Shown here: positions 43,546-52,369 of the stretch, one piece after another
Layout: each line of letters starts with the position of its first letter
Position numbering within the stretch: position 1 is the first letter of the stretch
Assembly (NCBI RefSeq): GCF_020404405.1
Contig: NZ_JAIZDA010000001.1
Location: 248,001-312,000 of the forward strand
Direction: 5' to 3'
DNA from: Novosphingobium sp. FKTRR1
GTDB lineage: Bacteria > Pseudomonadota > Alphaproteobacteria > Sphingomonadales > Sphingomonadaceae
Length of the DNA stretch: 64,000 nt
Notes under the pieces: model-generated
Databases searched by the model: none
What the model was told of the DNA's origin: nothing
The model's input: the letters and a program-made list of their open reading frames with translations, nothing else
Made by a program: the position numbers and the translations under genes

Positions 43546-45057
43546 TCACAGCTGGACGATGACGGTCTTGGTCTCGAGGTAGGCCTCGATCCCGGCGCGG
43601 CCCTGTTCGCGCCCGATACCCGATTCCTTGTAGCCGCCGAACGGCAGCGCGGCATCGATCACCGCGTGGCAGTTACCCCAGACAGTGCCCGCCTTGATCT
43701 TCGATGCGAGCTTGTGCAGCGCGGCGACGTCGCGCGTCCACACCCCGGCGCCAAGGCCGAAGGCGGTGTCGTTGGCCATCTTGGCAACTTCATCGAGATC
43801 GTCGAAGCGCTGTGCAACGACCACGGGCCCGAAGATTTCCTCGCGAACCACGCTCATTTGCGGGTTCACGTTCACCAGCACGGTGGGGTTGACGTAGTAG
43901 CCATCCGCGCTCGGGGCATCGCCACCGATTGCCACACTGGCGCCATCGCGCTTGCCGGCCTCGATATAGCCGAGCACGCGGTCGTACTGCTCCTTCGACA
44001 CCAGTGGACCGGTGTGGCCGGTCGGGTCGAGCGACGGACGCGGCGCCCAGAAGCTTGATGCCTCGGCCACGCCTTCGATCACCTGGTCGAAGATCGAGCG
44101 GTGCGCGAACAGGCGCGATCCCGCCACGCAAACCTGGCCCGAATTGAAGAAGATCGCACCGGCAGCACCCGGCGCAGCCACCGCCACATCGACATCGGGC
44201 ATGACCACCACCGGCGACTTGCCGCCCAGTTCAAGCGTCACGTGCTTGAGCGTTGCAGTGGCGTTGCGATTGATCAGCTTGCCGATCTCGGTCGAGCCGG
44301 TGAAGGCAATCTTGTCGACATCGGGATGCTTGACCAGATGATCGCCCGAGATGTGGCCATAGCCGGTGATCACGTTGAACACGCCGGCCGGAAAGCCTGC
44401 CTCGACGATCAGATCGGCCAGACGCAGTGCAGTCAATGAAGTCTGCTCGGCCGGCTTGAGCACCAGTGTGCAGCCTGCCGACAACGCTGGCGCGACCTTG
44501 AGCGTGGCCATCAGCAGCGGGAAGTTCCACGGCACGATCTGGCCGCAGACGCCCACCGGCTCCTTCAGGGTGTAGGTGAAGAACGCGCCTGCCGGGATCG
44601 TATAGGGCGCCGTCGTCTCGCCGCCGGTCTTGCTGGCCCAGCCGGCCATGAAGCGCAACTGGCTGATGGCACCCGGAATGTCGACGGCGGCCGCCATCGT
44701 CTTGGGCTTGCCATTGTCGATCGCTTCCAGCTCGGCGAACTCATCGGCGTGGGCTTCGAGCAGGTCGGCCAGACGGTTGATGATACGTTCGCGCGCCATC
44801 GGCGGCAGGCCAGACCAGCGACCATCGTCGAACGCGGCGCGCGCGGCGGCGACCGCCCGGTCAACGTCGGCAGGCGAAGCATCGGCAACATGGCTGACGA
44901 TCTTGCCGCTCGACGGATCTTCGACCTCGATCACCTCGCCGTGCGTCGAATCGACCCACTGGTTGTTGATGAAAAGCTGCGGCTTGCGGGCCAGCGCCTT
45001 TTGCGCGGCAGGCGAGTAGGCAAGCTGCTGGTAGCTGATGGAAGCCAGTTCGTTCAT
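43546..45057 (-). CDS. Aldehyde dehydrogenase of the ligF operon
   Basis: 503 residues. FVPWNFPLLM-like QIVPWNFPLL, FTGSTEIGK, catalytic LELGGKSP and GQVCVAGSR, EEIFGPV, and C-terminal GGYKESGIGREQG. The length and motifs resemble phenylacetaldehyde/aromatic aldehyde dehydrogenases. First gene of the operon with the amidohydrolase (84 bp gap), SDR, ligF and hydrolase. A likely role is oxidation of the C3 side-chain aldehyde left after beta-ether cleavage, or of vanillin; not proved. Confidence 0.8.
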   Translation of the reverse strand: MNELASISYQQLAYSPAAQKALARKPQLFINNQWVDSTHGEVIEVEDPSSGKIVSHVADASPADVDRAVAAARAAFDDGRWSGLPPMARERIINRLADLLEAHADEFAELEAIDNGKPKTMAAAVDIPGAISQLRFMAGWASKTGGETTAPYTIPAGAFFTYTLKEPVGVCGQIVPWNFPLLMATLKVAPALSAGCTLVLKPAEQTSLTALRLADLIVEAGFPAGVFNVITGYGHISGDHLVKHPDVDKIAFTGSTEIGKLINRNATATLKHVTLELGGKSPVVVMPDVDVAVAAPGAAGAIFFNSGQVCVAGSRLFAHRSIFDQVIEGVAEASSFWAPRPSLDPTGHTGPLVSKEQYDRVLGYIEAGKRDGASVAIGGDAPSADGYYVNPTVLVNVNPQMSVVREEIFGPVVVAQRFDDLDEVAKMANDTAFGLGAGVWTRDVAALHKLASKIKAGTVWGNCHAVIDAALPFGGYKESGIGREQGRAGIEAYLETKTVIVQL

Positions 45058-45142
45058 GGGTCATCCTTTTCCGCAGGGTTGATGCCGTAGCACCGCTTTG
45101 CTTTGTCCCGAGGCTCGCCCCGAGTAACGCCAAAGTTCTATT

Positions 45143-45158
45143 TGTAGGTCTTACTTAC
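45143..45158. promoter_or_regulatory. Island operator candidate, copy I (ligF operon)
   Basis: TGTAGG-TCTTA-CTTAC. With flanks the symmetry extends to TTTGTA/TACAAA over 45141-45161. It is 86 bp before the aldehyde dehydrogenase start. Confidence 0.6.
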
Positions 45159-45378
45159 AAAAAATCCGGACGCTTGCAACCGGAAACCGGTTGGCAAAAA
45201 CGTTCCCCCTCCCGCAATCGCGCTGCCCATGCGGGCAACCCTGCCGGGTCGGCGCCGCACCTTGCGATGCTGCAATGCAGCGAACGAATGGCCGCTCCAT
45301 CCTAACATATGTGATTTATTTGCCGCACTCACCGGACGTTTTTCGAGTCCGTTCGAGCACGCTTGCAAACCGCGAATC

Positions 45379-45394
45379 TGTATGCATTACTAAC
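45379..45394. promoter_or_regulatory. Island operator candidate, copy J (TonB receptor 2)
   Basis: TGTATG-CATTA-CTAAC, 50 bp before the TonB receptor start codon at 45444. Confidence 0.6.
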
Positions 45395-45443
45395 GGTCGC
45401 AAGCTGGAACCTCGAAGTTCCGGCGGCTTGAGAGGGGATTGCT

Positions 45444-47825
45444 ATGATCAGGTTCACCACGACGCGGCGTGTGCGCCGCGCGCTGTTCGCGGGTGTGTCG
45501 GCATGTGCCGCGCTTGCCGCAACACCCGCACTGGCTGCGCCCGCCGAAGAGGCATCGGCCACCGATGCCGACACTGGCAACAACACCATTCAGGAAATCA
45601 TCGTCACCGCGCAGTTCCGCAACCAGAAGGTGCAGGACACGCCGCTGTCGATCACGGCGGTCGATTCCGCGCTGCTCACCTCGCGCAACCAGACCGACCT
45701 GTCGCAAATCGCCGCGCAGGCCCCCAACGTGACGCTGAACGCCATGGGCGGCGCTTATGGTTCTTCGCTCGGCGCATCGATCCGTGGCATCGGCCAGTTC
45801 GACTTCAACCCGGCCTATGAGCCGGGCGTGGGCATGTACGTCGACGATGTCTATTATGCGACGCTGACCGGCGGTATCTTCGACTTGCTCGATCTCGACC
45901 GCGTCGAAGTGCTGCGCGGGCCGCAAGGCACGCTGACCGGCCGCAACGCCATCGGCGGCGCTATCAAGCTTTTCTCGAAAAAGCCGACCGACAGCAATTC
46001 AGGCTCGATCGATCTCGTCTATGGCAGCCGCCAGCGGACCGACCTGCGCGCCAGCGCCAACTTCGTGCTGGCAGACGGCCTGTATGGCCGTGTTTCGGGC
46101 GTGTACAAGCACCAGAATGGCTATGTCGACCAACTCGACTATGGTTGCGTCTATCCCAACAACACACAAGGCATAGGCGCGCGTCCCAGCACCGGTCAGG
46201 GCTGCCTGATCGACAAGCTTGGCGAGAAAAACTACGCCGGCGTCCGGGCAGCGCTGCGCTACAACCCAAGTGATTCCGTCGACTACACCGTCACTGGCGA
46301 CTACACTTACGAAAACCGCACGAATGCGGCGGAAGTACTGACGACGGCGGACCCGACGAAGGTCAGCCCGACGTACCTGTGCGGCCGGTTCTGCACGTTC
46401 GCCAACTTCTATGCCGCCGGCAACACCCCGCCCCCGGGCCTGTCGATCCCCGGACCATGGGGTCAGGTCAAGGACGGCTATTCGATGCCGAACCACACCA
46501 AGTTCACCGGATGGGGCGTTTCGGGCAACGGCACGTTCAAGCTGAGCGACACCTTCAACATCCAGTCGATCACGGCCTATCGCGAATACCGTCAGGAATG
46601 GGGCACCGACGACGATTTCACCCCCGACAAGAATATTCTTGGCCAAGGCTTCAACGATCTGAAGTTCTGGTTCTTCAGCCAGGAACTGCGCTTCAACGGC
46701 AAGATCGGTGACATGATCGATTTCACGTTGGGCGGCTTCTATTCCGACCAGCGCTCGACCTATTTCACCCGGCAGGACATCCACTACATCGCACCGGGGC
46801 TGAACTTCCAGTTCCTCGGCAACGATCCGGTCAACGCCAACAGCAAGGCCGCTTTCGGCACGGTGTTCGTCCGCCCAATCGAAGGCCTGACCCTGACCGG
46901 CGGCTTGCGCTACACCAAGGAGCACAAGGACTATACCTTCGTGCGCAAGAACTTCGACGGCACCCCATCGTACTTCCTCGGCGCGCTCGACGGCGTGACC
47001 GCAAAGTACGATGGCGATCGCCTCGACTGGCGCCTGTCGGCCGACTATCGCTTCTCGCCCGAGGTGCTGGCCTATGTGACAGTCGGCACCGGGTTCAAGG
47101 GCGGCGGCGTCACCGCTCGCCCGTTTGACGCCGCGCAAGCGCTCAACGGCAGCTTTGGCCCGGAAACGGTCGTCGCCTATGAAGTGGGCGTCAAGACCGA
47201 CTTGTTCGATCGCCGCTTGCGGATGAACCTGTCGGGCTTCATCAACGACTACAAGGACGTCCAGCTTCCGCTGATCACGTGCGCATCGCTCGGGTCGAAC
47301 GCACCATGCGGTGCCCGCCAGAATGCGGGCAGCGGCAAGATCAAGGGCGTCGAACTTGAAGTGAATGCGCGGCCTGTCGAGGGCCTCGATTTCGACGGTT
47401 CGGTCAGCTACCTGACCGGCGACTGGAACAAGATCGATCCTCGCGTCGGCAATGCCTATTTGCTGTCTGATCCGATCGTGACGCCGAAGTGGAAGTGGAG
47501 TGCCGGGGTGCAATACCGCGCCGAACTGGGCAACTCCGGTTCGCTGACCCCTCGTCTCGACGCCAGCTTCACCGGCAAGACCAGCGCCGGGCGTCTGGTC
47601 GGCGGTGGGCCGATCCAGTATTTTCAATCCTACACCATCGCCAACGCCCGCCTGACCTGGCGCAACAAGCCCGAGGATCTGTCGGTCTCGCTGGAGGTGC
47701 AGAACCTGTTCGACAAGTATTACAATCCCTATCGTTTCGCCGCCGTTTATGCGTTCACTGGCACGATCTACAGTCAGGTGGGCAAGCCGCGCGAATGGGG
47801 GATCACCGTCAGCAAGAAGTTCTGA
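45444..47825 (+). CDS. TonB-dependent outer-membrane receptor (copy 2)
   Basis: 793 residues. Signal peptide (RRALFAGVSACAALAATPALAAP), TonB box-like QEIIVTAQFR, plug with GVGMYVDDVYYA and DRVEVLRGPQGTLTGRNAIGGAIKLFSKKP, barrel ending VSKKF. Clearly paralogous to the receptor at 16962, especially in the plug, while the extracellular loops differ, so another aromatic ligand is expected. The ATG at 45444 follows TTGAGAGGGG. Preceded by operator copy J and followed by a hairpin terminator. Confidence 0.9.
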   Translation: MIRFTTTRRVRRALFAGVSACAALAATPALAAPAEEASATDADTGNNTIQEIIVTAQFRNQKVQDTPLSITAVDSALLTSRNQTDLSQIAAQAPNVTLNAMGGAYGSSLGASIRGIGQFDFNPAYEPGVGMYVDDVYYATLTGGIFDLLDLDRVEVLRGPQGTLTGRNAIGGAIKLFSKKPTDSNSGSIDLVYGSRQRTDLRASANFVLADGLYGRVSGVYKHQNGYVDQLDYGCVYPNNTQGIGARPSTGQGCLIDKLGEKNYAGVRAALRYNPSDSVDYTVTGDYTYENRTNAAEVLTTADPTKVSPTYLCGRFCTFANFYAAGNTPPPGLSIPGPWGQVKDGYSMPNHTKFTGWGVSGNGTFKLSDTFNIQSITAYREYRQEWGTDDDFTPDKNILGQGFNDLKFWFFSQELRFNGKIGDMIDFTLGGFYSDQRSTYFTRQDIHYIAPGLNFQFLGNDPVNANSKAAFGTVFVRPIEGLTLTGGLRYTKEHKDYTFVRKNFDGTPSYFLGALDGVTAKYDGDRLDWRLSADYRFSPEVLAYVTVGTGFKGGGVTARPFDAAQALNGSFGPETVVAYEVGVKTDLFDRRLRMNLSGFINDYKDVQLPLITCASLGSNAPCGARQNAGSGKIKGVELEVNARPVEGLDFDGSVSYLTGDWNKIDPRVGNAYLLSDPIVTPKWKWSAGVQYRAELGNSGSLTPRLDASFTGKTSAGRLVGGGPIQYFQSYTIANARLTWRNKPEDLSVSLEVQNLFDKYYNPYRFAAVYAFTGTIYSQVGKPREWGITVSKKF

Positions 47826-47863
47826 TCTCGGCTGAACGGCCGAAACGACTTCATGCAATGGAT

Positions 47864-47890
47864 GGGGGCAGTCCTAACCGGGCTGCCCCC
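47864..47890 (+). terminator. Hairpin terminator after TonB receptor 2
   Basis: Stem GGGGGCAG/CTGCCCCC with an 11-nt loop, 38 bp after the stop codon, followed by GTTGCGTTGT. The T run is weak. Confidence 0.65.
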
Positions 47891-47948
47891 GTTGCGTTGT
47901 ACCGACAGGATCATGATCCCCCGGCGCCGGAGCGCTTGCCCAAACGCT

Positions 47949-47963
47949 ATCATTTGTTAAGAT
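47949..47963. promoter_or_regulatory. Possible second-type operator before aldehyde dehydrogenase 3
   Basis: ATCATTTGTTAAGAT, partly symmetrical, 42 bp before the start codon. It shares the CATTTGTT core with the palindrome at 9014. Confidence 0.25.
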
Positions 47964-48005
47964 GGAGCCAGAGCCGAATCCGGCCATCGATGGGAGAACA
48001 AGCCG

Positions 48006-49481
48006 ATGCCCCTGCTGCCCCAAGGCGTTACCATCGCCAATCCTGAAAGCCTGTTCATCGGCGGGCGCTGGGTTCGAGCGCACAGTGGCCGCCTGATCGA
48101 ACTGGTCTCGCCCGATACCGAGCAAGTCGTCGCGCGCGTAGCAGAAGCCGACGAGGCCGACATGGACGCAGCAGTTGCCGCTGCGCGCGATGCCTTTGAC
48201 AACGGCCCCTGGCAGACCACGCCCCCGGCTGAACGGATCGCCACCTTCCGCCGCATGGTGACACATCTGGAAGGCCGGGTGCCCGAACTGGCGCGCGCGT
48301 GGAGCGCACAGATGGGCGGTCTTGCCAGCTTTGCTGGGCCAATGCACGCTGGCGGAGTAGCCGCGCTGCACCAGATCGCCGGCTTTGCCGAAGCCTTCGC
48401 CTTTGTCGAACAGCGCCCGACCCATGCTGCCGCCGCCGCCCTGATCGCGCACGAGCCGGTCGGCGTTGTCGCCGCGATCGCGCCGTGGAACGGGCCCTTC
48501 GGAATCATGGCCAACAAGGTCGCCTATGCACTGCTGACCGGCTGCACCGTAATCATGAAGCCCTCACCCGAAACGCCGCTCGAAGCCTACATCATCGCCG
48601 AAGCGGCGGAGGCTGCGGGCATTCCGGCGGGCGTGGTCAATCTGGTCACCGGCCACCGCGAGGCAAGCGACCACCTTGTCTGCAACGAGGGCATCGACAA
48701 GGTCAGCTTCACCGGATCGACGCTGGCCGGCAAGCGCATCGCTACGGTCTGCGCCGGACGGATGGCGCGCTGCACGCTGGAATTGGGCGGCAAGTCCGCC
48801 GCCATCCTGCGCGATGACTTTGCCATCGACCATGCCGCCAAGCTGCTGACCGGCACGATCACGCTGATGAGCGGACAAGTCTGCGCCATGCTCAGCCGGG
48901 TGATCGTGCCGCGCCACCGCCACGATGAACTGGCCGCCGCCATCGCCACCGAGATGAAGCAAGTACGCATCGGCCACAGCGATGATCCCACCGCACAACT
49001 CGGTCCGGTGGCGATGAAGCGCCAGTTGGAGCGTATCGAGGGTTATATCGAGGAAGGTCGGCGAACGGCAACGCTCGTTAGCGGCGGGCAACGGCCATCG
49101 CATCTGAATGTCGGGTACTTCATCGAGCCGACGCTGTTCGCCAACGTCGATAACAGCAGCCGTATCGCGCAGGAGGAGATCTTCGGCCCGGTGCTAAGCC
49201 TGATCCCCGCCGATGACGAAGAGGACGCGATCCGCCTCGCCAATTCCAGCGCTTATGGCCTCAACGGCTCGGTGCTGACCCACGATGCGCAGGCCGCCTA
49301 TCGCATCGGTCGGCGCATCCGCACCGGCGGCTTTGGCCAGAACGGCTTGCGGATGGACTTCGGCCTGCCTTTCGGCGGGTTCAAGCAATCGGGCATCGGA
49401 CGCGAAGGCGGCCCCGAGGGACTGCTGCCTTATCTCGAAAGCAAGACAATGCTGCTCGACGGGGTGCCAGAAGCGCTTTGA
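48006..49481 (+). CDS. Aldehyde dehydrogenase (third)
   Basis: 491 residues: IAPWNGPFG (Asn retained, Phe changed to Gly after it), FTGSTLAGK, catalytic LELGGKSAAIL and GQVCAMLSR, EEIFGPVLSL, and GGFKQSGIGREGG. Belongs to the betaine/aromatic aldehyde dehydrogenase group. It stands alone between TonB receptor 2 and a convergent LysE exporter. A vanillin or other benzaldehyde dehydrogenase role is plausible because dioxygenases and FerB in this window yield vanillin. The ATG at 48006 follows GGGAGA. Confidence 0.8.
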   Translation: MPLLPQGVTIANPESLFIGGRWVRAHSGRLIELVSPDTEQVVARVAEADEADMDAAVAAARDAFDNGPWQTTPPAERIATFRRMVTHLEGRVPELARAWSAQMGGLASFAGPMHAGGVAALHQIAGFAEAFAFVEQRPTHAAAAALIAHEPVGVVAAIAPWNGPFGIMANKVAYALLTGCTVIMKPSPETPLEAYIIAEAAEAAGIPAGVVNLVTGHREASDHLVCNEGIDKVSFTGSTLAGKRIATVCAGRMARCTLELGGKSAAILRDDFAIDHAAKLLTGTITLMSGQVCAMLSRVIVPRHRHDELAAAIATEMKQVRIGHSDDPTAQLGPVAMKRQLERIEGYIEEGRRTATLVSGGQRPSHLNVGYFIEPTLFANVDNSSRIAQEEIFGPVLSLIPADDEEDAIRLANSSAYGLNGSVLTHDAQAAYRIGRRIRTGGFGQNGLRMDFGLPFGGFKQSGIGREGGPEGLLPYLESKTMLLDGVPEAL

Positions 49482-49491
49482 TGAGCAACCA

Positions 49492-50103
49492 TTAGGCCTG
49501 ACCGAAAACGACCGGATAGAGCGAACCCAGCAAAAGCAGTGCGGCGGTCACATTGAAGATTCGCAAACGGAGCTGGTCATCGAGAAACCGCCGCATCTGC
49601 ACGCCGAGATAGGCCCAGGCGCTGACCGTGGGCAGGTTGATCGCGCCGAATACCCCAGCCACGATCAGCAGATTGCGCAGCGGGTTATCCTGCCCGACAT
49701 AGGCAGAGCAGGCGGTCAGCGCCATCGTCCACGCCTTGGGGTTGACCCATTGGAACAGCGCTGCCTGCGTGAACGTCAGCGGCCGGGCCGTGGTGCCTGC
49801 GGCGGCGCGCACGGCGGGTGGAGCGGCGGTGGCGACCTTCACCGCGAGATAGGCAAGATAGGCCACGCTGCCCCACTTGAGCCCCGTGTAGAACACCGGA
49901 AACGCGGCAAAGAGCTGGCGAAGTCCGGCGCCAACCAGCACGATCATCAGCGTGAAGCCGATGGACACACCCAGCATGTGCGGGATCGTGCGTCCAAAGC
50001 CGAAATTGGTCCCTGATGCCATCAACATCAGGTTGTTCGGCCCAGGCGTGACCGAGGATACAAAGGCAAAGGCGGTTAGCGCCAGCAGAAGGTGTTCGTT
50101 CAT
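49492..50103 (-). CDS. LysE/RhtB-family exporter
   Basis: 203 residues, six predicted membrane segments: LLLALTAFAFVSSVTPGPNNLMLMASG with the family TPGPN motif, MLGVSIGFTLMIVLVGAG, LKWGSVAYLAYLAVKV, FQWVNPKAW. Exports amino acids or homoserine-type compounds. Divergent from an Lrp-type regulator, a common pairing. It is not obviously part of aromatic catabolism and may be older chromosomal content. Confidence 0.88.
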   Translation of the reverse strand: MNEHLLLALTAFAFVSSVTPGPNNLMLMASGTNFGFGRTIPHMLGVSIGFTLMIVLVGAGLRQLFAAFPVFYTGLKWGSVAYLAYLAVKVATAAPPAVRAAAGTTARPLTFTQAALFQWVNPKAWTMALTACSAYVGQDNPLRNLLIVAGVFGAINLPTVSAWAYLGVQMRRFLDDQLRLRIFNVTAALLLLGSLYPVVFGQA

Positions 50104-50178
50104 GACCACGCAATATTAGCGCGATCGTGAGGACCGATCCTTGCAAAGATCGTGCATATGCTCCATGATTTGCAACAT

Positions 50179-50631
50179 ATGAGCGATCTGGATCAATTTG
50201 ACCGCAAGATATTGCGCACGCTTTCCGGCGATGGCCGTCTCAGCAATGTCGAACTGGCGGCCGTGGTCGGACTATCGCCGTCAGCGTGCCTTCGCCGGGT
50301 ACAGGCACTGGAGCGCTCGGGCGCGATTGCGGGATACCGCGCGGTCATCAGCCCGCAGGCGCGAGGCGTGGCTTTTTTGGCGTACATGACCGTCGGGCTG
50401 TCGCGCCACACCCGCGCCGAACAGGCCGCATTCGAACAAGCGATGCAACGCGCGCCCGAGGTGCGCGAATGCCATAACGTAACTGGCACCGTGGAATACC
50501 TGCTGCGGGTAGAGGCAGCGGATCTAGCCAGTTACAAGCACTTCCATACCGAAGTGCTGGGAGCGCTCGATCAAGTGGCGACCATCACATCCTATATCGT
50601 CATGGGCTCACCCAAGGACGAACGCGCCTGA
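50179..50631 (+). CDS. Lrp/AsnC-family regulator
   Basis: 150 residues: DQFDRKILRTLSGDGRLSNVELAAVVGLSPSACLRRVQALERSGAIAGYRAVISP is the Lrp helix-turn-helix, followed by an AsnC ligand domain (HNVTGTVEYLLRVEAADLASYKHFHTEVLG). It probably controls the divergent LysE exporter. Starts at 50152, 50158 and 50179 are possible; the last fits the family best. Confidence 0.88.
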   Translation: MSDLDQFDRKILRTLSGDGRLSNVELAAVVGLSPSACLRRVQALERSGAIAGYRAVISPQARGVAFLAYMTVGLSRHTRAEQAAFEQAMQRAPEVRECHNVTGTVEYLLRVEAADLASYKHFHTEVLGALDQVATITSYIVMGSPKDERA

Positions 50632-50655
50632 GCATCCGTCGCGTTTACGCCCCGA

Positions 50656-51396
50656 TCACCGCAACTCCAGCGACCCACCATCGACGTAAAGATCGACTCC
50701 GTTGATGAAACTGGCCTCGTTGCTCGCCAGAAACAGCGCCGCATTGGCCACTTCATCGGACGTGCCCATCCGTCCCATCGGAACGACGGTGGCAAAGAAA
50801 TCCTGCAAGCCGCTGATTTCCTCGGCGCTTGAATCGCGTTTGAAGATTTCGGTGTCGGTGGGGCCGGGGCTGATCATGTTGACGCGGATGCGCCGGGGCA
50901 GCAGTTCCTTGGCGAGGATGCGCACCACCGCGCGCAGGCCCGCCTTGGCAGCCGCATAAGCGACATTGCCGGGCACCGCCGCGACGGAGCCAATCGATCC
51001 GGTGACGACGATCGCCCCGCCATCGGCCATGTGCGGCAGGGCCGCCTGCATGGCAAAGAACGCCCCTTTCAGGTTCACGTCGTGGATGCCATCCCAGAAC
51101 GGCTCGGTCACGTCCGCCACCGGTGCGAACCCGCCGACGCCGGCGTTGACGAACAGCACGTCGATCGGCCCAAGTTCGGCCGCCACCCGTGCCAGCGTGT
51201 CGCAGGTGGCGGCAAGATCGCCCATGTCGCTTTGCAGGGCCAGCGCGCCGGTTTCGCGCGCCGCCTGTGCCAGAGTGGCGGCGTTGCGTCCGGTCAATGC
51301 CACCTTCGCGCCTTCGGCCACGAAACCCCGCGCCGCCGCCAGTCCGATACCCGCATTGCCGCCCAGAACGACGACGATCTTGCCCGCAAAGCGCAT
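50656..51396 (-). CDS. Short-chain dehydrogenase
   Basis: 246 residues, classical SDR: LGGNAGIG loop, NAGVGG, GSIGSVAAVPGNVAYAAAK with catalytic Tyr and Lys, SPGPTDTEIF, and C-terminal INGVDLYVDGGS. The substrate is not readable. It is 13 bp after the signal-peptide SnoaL-like gene, so the three genes 52280 to 50656 form an operon. Confidence 0.8.
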   Translation of the reverse strand: MRFAGKIVVVLGGNAGIGLAAARGFVAEGAKVALTGRNAATLAQAARETGALALQSDMGDLAATCDTLARVAAELGPIDVLFVNAGVGGFAPVADVTEPFWDGIHDVNLKGAFFAMQAALPHMADGGAIVVTGSIGSVAAVPGNVAYAAAKAGLRAVVRILAKELLPRRIRVNMISPGPTDTEIFKRDSSAEEISGLQDFFATVVPMGRMGTSDEVANAALFLASNEASFINGVDLYVDGGSLELR

Positions 51397-51409
51397 GGCG
51401 CCCGATCCT

Positions 51410-51862
51410 TCAGAACATGGTGTTGGTGTTGGCGCTGGTTTCGGGCACCGGCTGCAGTACGTCCCAATGCTCCATGACCTTGCACCCTTGCACGCGGAAG
51501 ATGTCGACCACCGCAAAGCCACGCTTTGCCGCCGCATCACCGGCTTCGTCCCAGCCATGGCTGTGAACCGACACCAGATTGCCGTCGGCGATGATCCTGC
51601 GAATATCGGTTTTCTGGCCGGGATTGGCGTTCACGAACCCTTCGAGGAAGCCGATCGCCGCGTCGCGCCCGGTCTTGGCATAGGGGTTGTGCTGGATATA
51701 GCTCGGATCGACCCAGCGCTCGAACGCAGAGCGCACTTTCTTCTCGATGTAGAATTCGTGCATGAATTGGGTGACGACCTGCTTTGGCGTGAGCTTGCAG
51801 GGTGCTGCTTGGGCAGTTGCCGGCAGCAGCGCGGCCAGCACGGCAAGAACGACAAGACGCAT
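51410..51862 (-). CDS. Exported SnoaL-like (NTF2-fold) protein
   Basis: 150 residues with a cleavable signal peptide (MRLVVLAVLAALLPATAQA). The mature protein is a SnoaL-type domain: VVTQFMHEFYIEKKVRSAFERWVDPSYIQHNPYAKTGRDAAIGFLEGF, VVDIFRVQGCKVMEHWDVLQPVPE. The HxP/HN pair and the EHWDVLQ motif mark predicted SnoaL-like aldol-condensation-type enzymes. It is a periplasmic paralogue of the next gene, which has no signal. Function unknown. Confidence 0.72.
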   Translation of the reverse strand: MRLVVLAVLAALLPATAQAAPCKLTPKQVVTQFMHEFYIEKKVRSAFERWVDPSYIQHNPYAKTGRDAAIGFLEGFVNANPGQKTDIRRIIADGNLVSVHSHGWDEAGDAAAKRGFAVVDIFRVQGCKVMEHWDVLQPVPETSANTNTMF

Positions 51863-51875
51863 CGCTGATTTCCTT

Positions 51876-52280
51876 TCAGAACATCGAGTTGGGATTGACC
51901 GGGTCGGCAGGGATTTCCTGGAGCACATCCCAATGCTCGACAATCATGCCATCTGCCAGACGAAATATATCCACTACCGCGATGCCGGGATCGCCCGGAA
52001 ACCGCACGACATGGACATGCACGACCACATGGTCGCCATCGGCAAAGCTGCGATGGATGGTCTGGCGCGCGTCGGGTGAATCGAGCCGCCGTGCATCGAG
52101 CCAGTCCTTGAGCGCCTGCACCCCCGGCTCGGCGAGCGAACTGTGCTGGATATAGCCGGGCGCGATGAACTCATCGACCCGGCTGCTGTCGAGCGCAATC
52201 AGGACGTGTTCGTACATCGCCAGCACGTGCGCCAGATTGGCCAGTTCTTGCGCCTCTCGCGCCATCGTCGCTTCTCCCAT
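51876..52280 (-). CDS. Cytoplasmic SnoaL-like (NTF2-fold) protein
   Basis: 134 residues, same family: YEHVLIALDSSRVDEFIAPGYIQHSSLAEPGVQALKDWLD, and IAVVDIFRLADGMIVEHWDVLQEIP, ending NSMF like its neighbour's NTMF. No signal peptide. Tandem with the exported paralogue (13 bp gap), first of a three-gene operon. Starts at 52280 and 52265 both have usable ribosome sites. Function unknown; lyase or isomerase activity on small phenolics is a guess. Confidence 0.7.
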   Translation of the reverse strand: MGEATMAREAQELANLAHVLAMYEHVLIALDSSRVDEFIAPGYIQHSSLAEPGVQALKDWLDARRLDSPDARQTIHRSFADGDHVVVHVHVVRFPGDPGIAVVDIFRLADGMIVEHWDVLQEIPADPVNPNSMF

Positions 52281-52302
52281 TCATGCCCCCTTGACGCGGA
52301 GC

Positions 52303-52320
52303 ATTGTAACATTTGATAAG
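52303..52320. promoter_or_regulatory. Possible second-type operator between SnoaL-like and unknown gene
   Basis: ATTGTAACATTTGATAAG, AT-rich and partly symmetrical, between divergent starts at 52280 and 52370. It shares the ACATTTG core with 47949 and 9014. Confidence 0.25.
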
Positions 52321-52369
52321 GTGTGTATCAGTCGGAACCGCGACTGCAAAGACAGATTCGGGAGAGAGA

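Larger units (their letters stand above)
45058..45443. other. 386-bp intergenic region with two operator copies
   Basis: Longest gap in the window, between a divergent aldehyde dehydrogenase and TonB receptor 2. It holds operator copies I (45143-45158) and J (45379-45394), one near each gene, so two separate promoters are likely. I saw no convincing ORF with a ribosome binding site in it. Confidence 0.7.

Noticed and set aside
45058..45443. Possible small gene in the 386-bp gap
   Set aside because: Short frames there lack ribosome sites and cross the two operator candidates; nothing resembles a known small protein or RNA.
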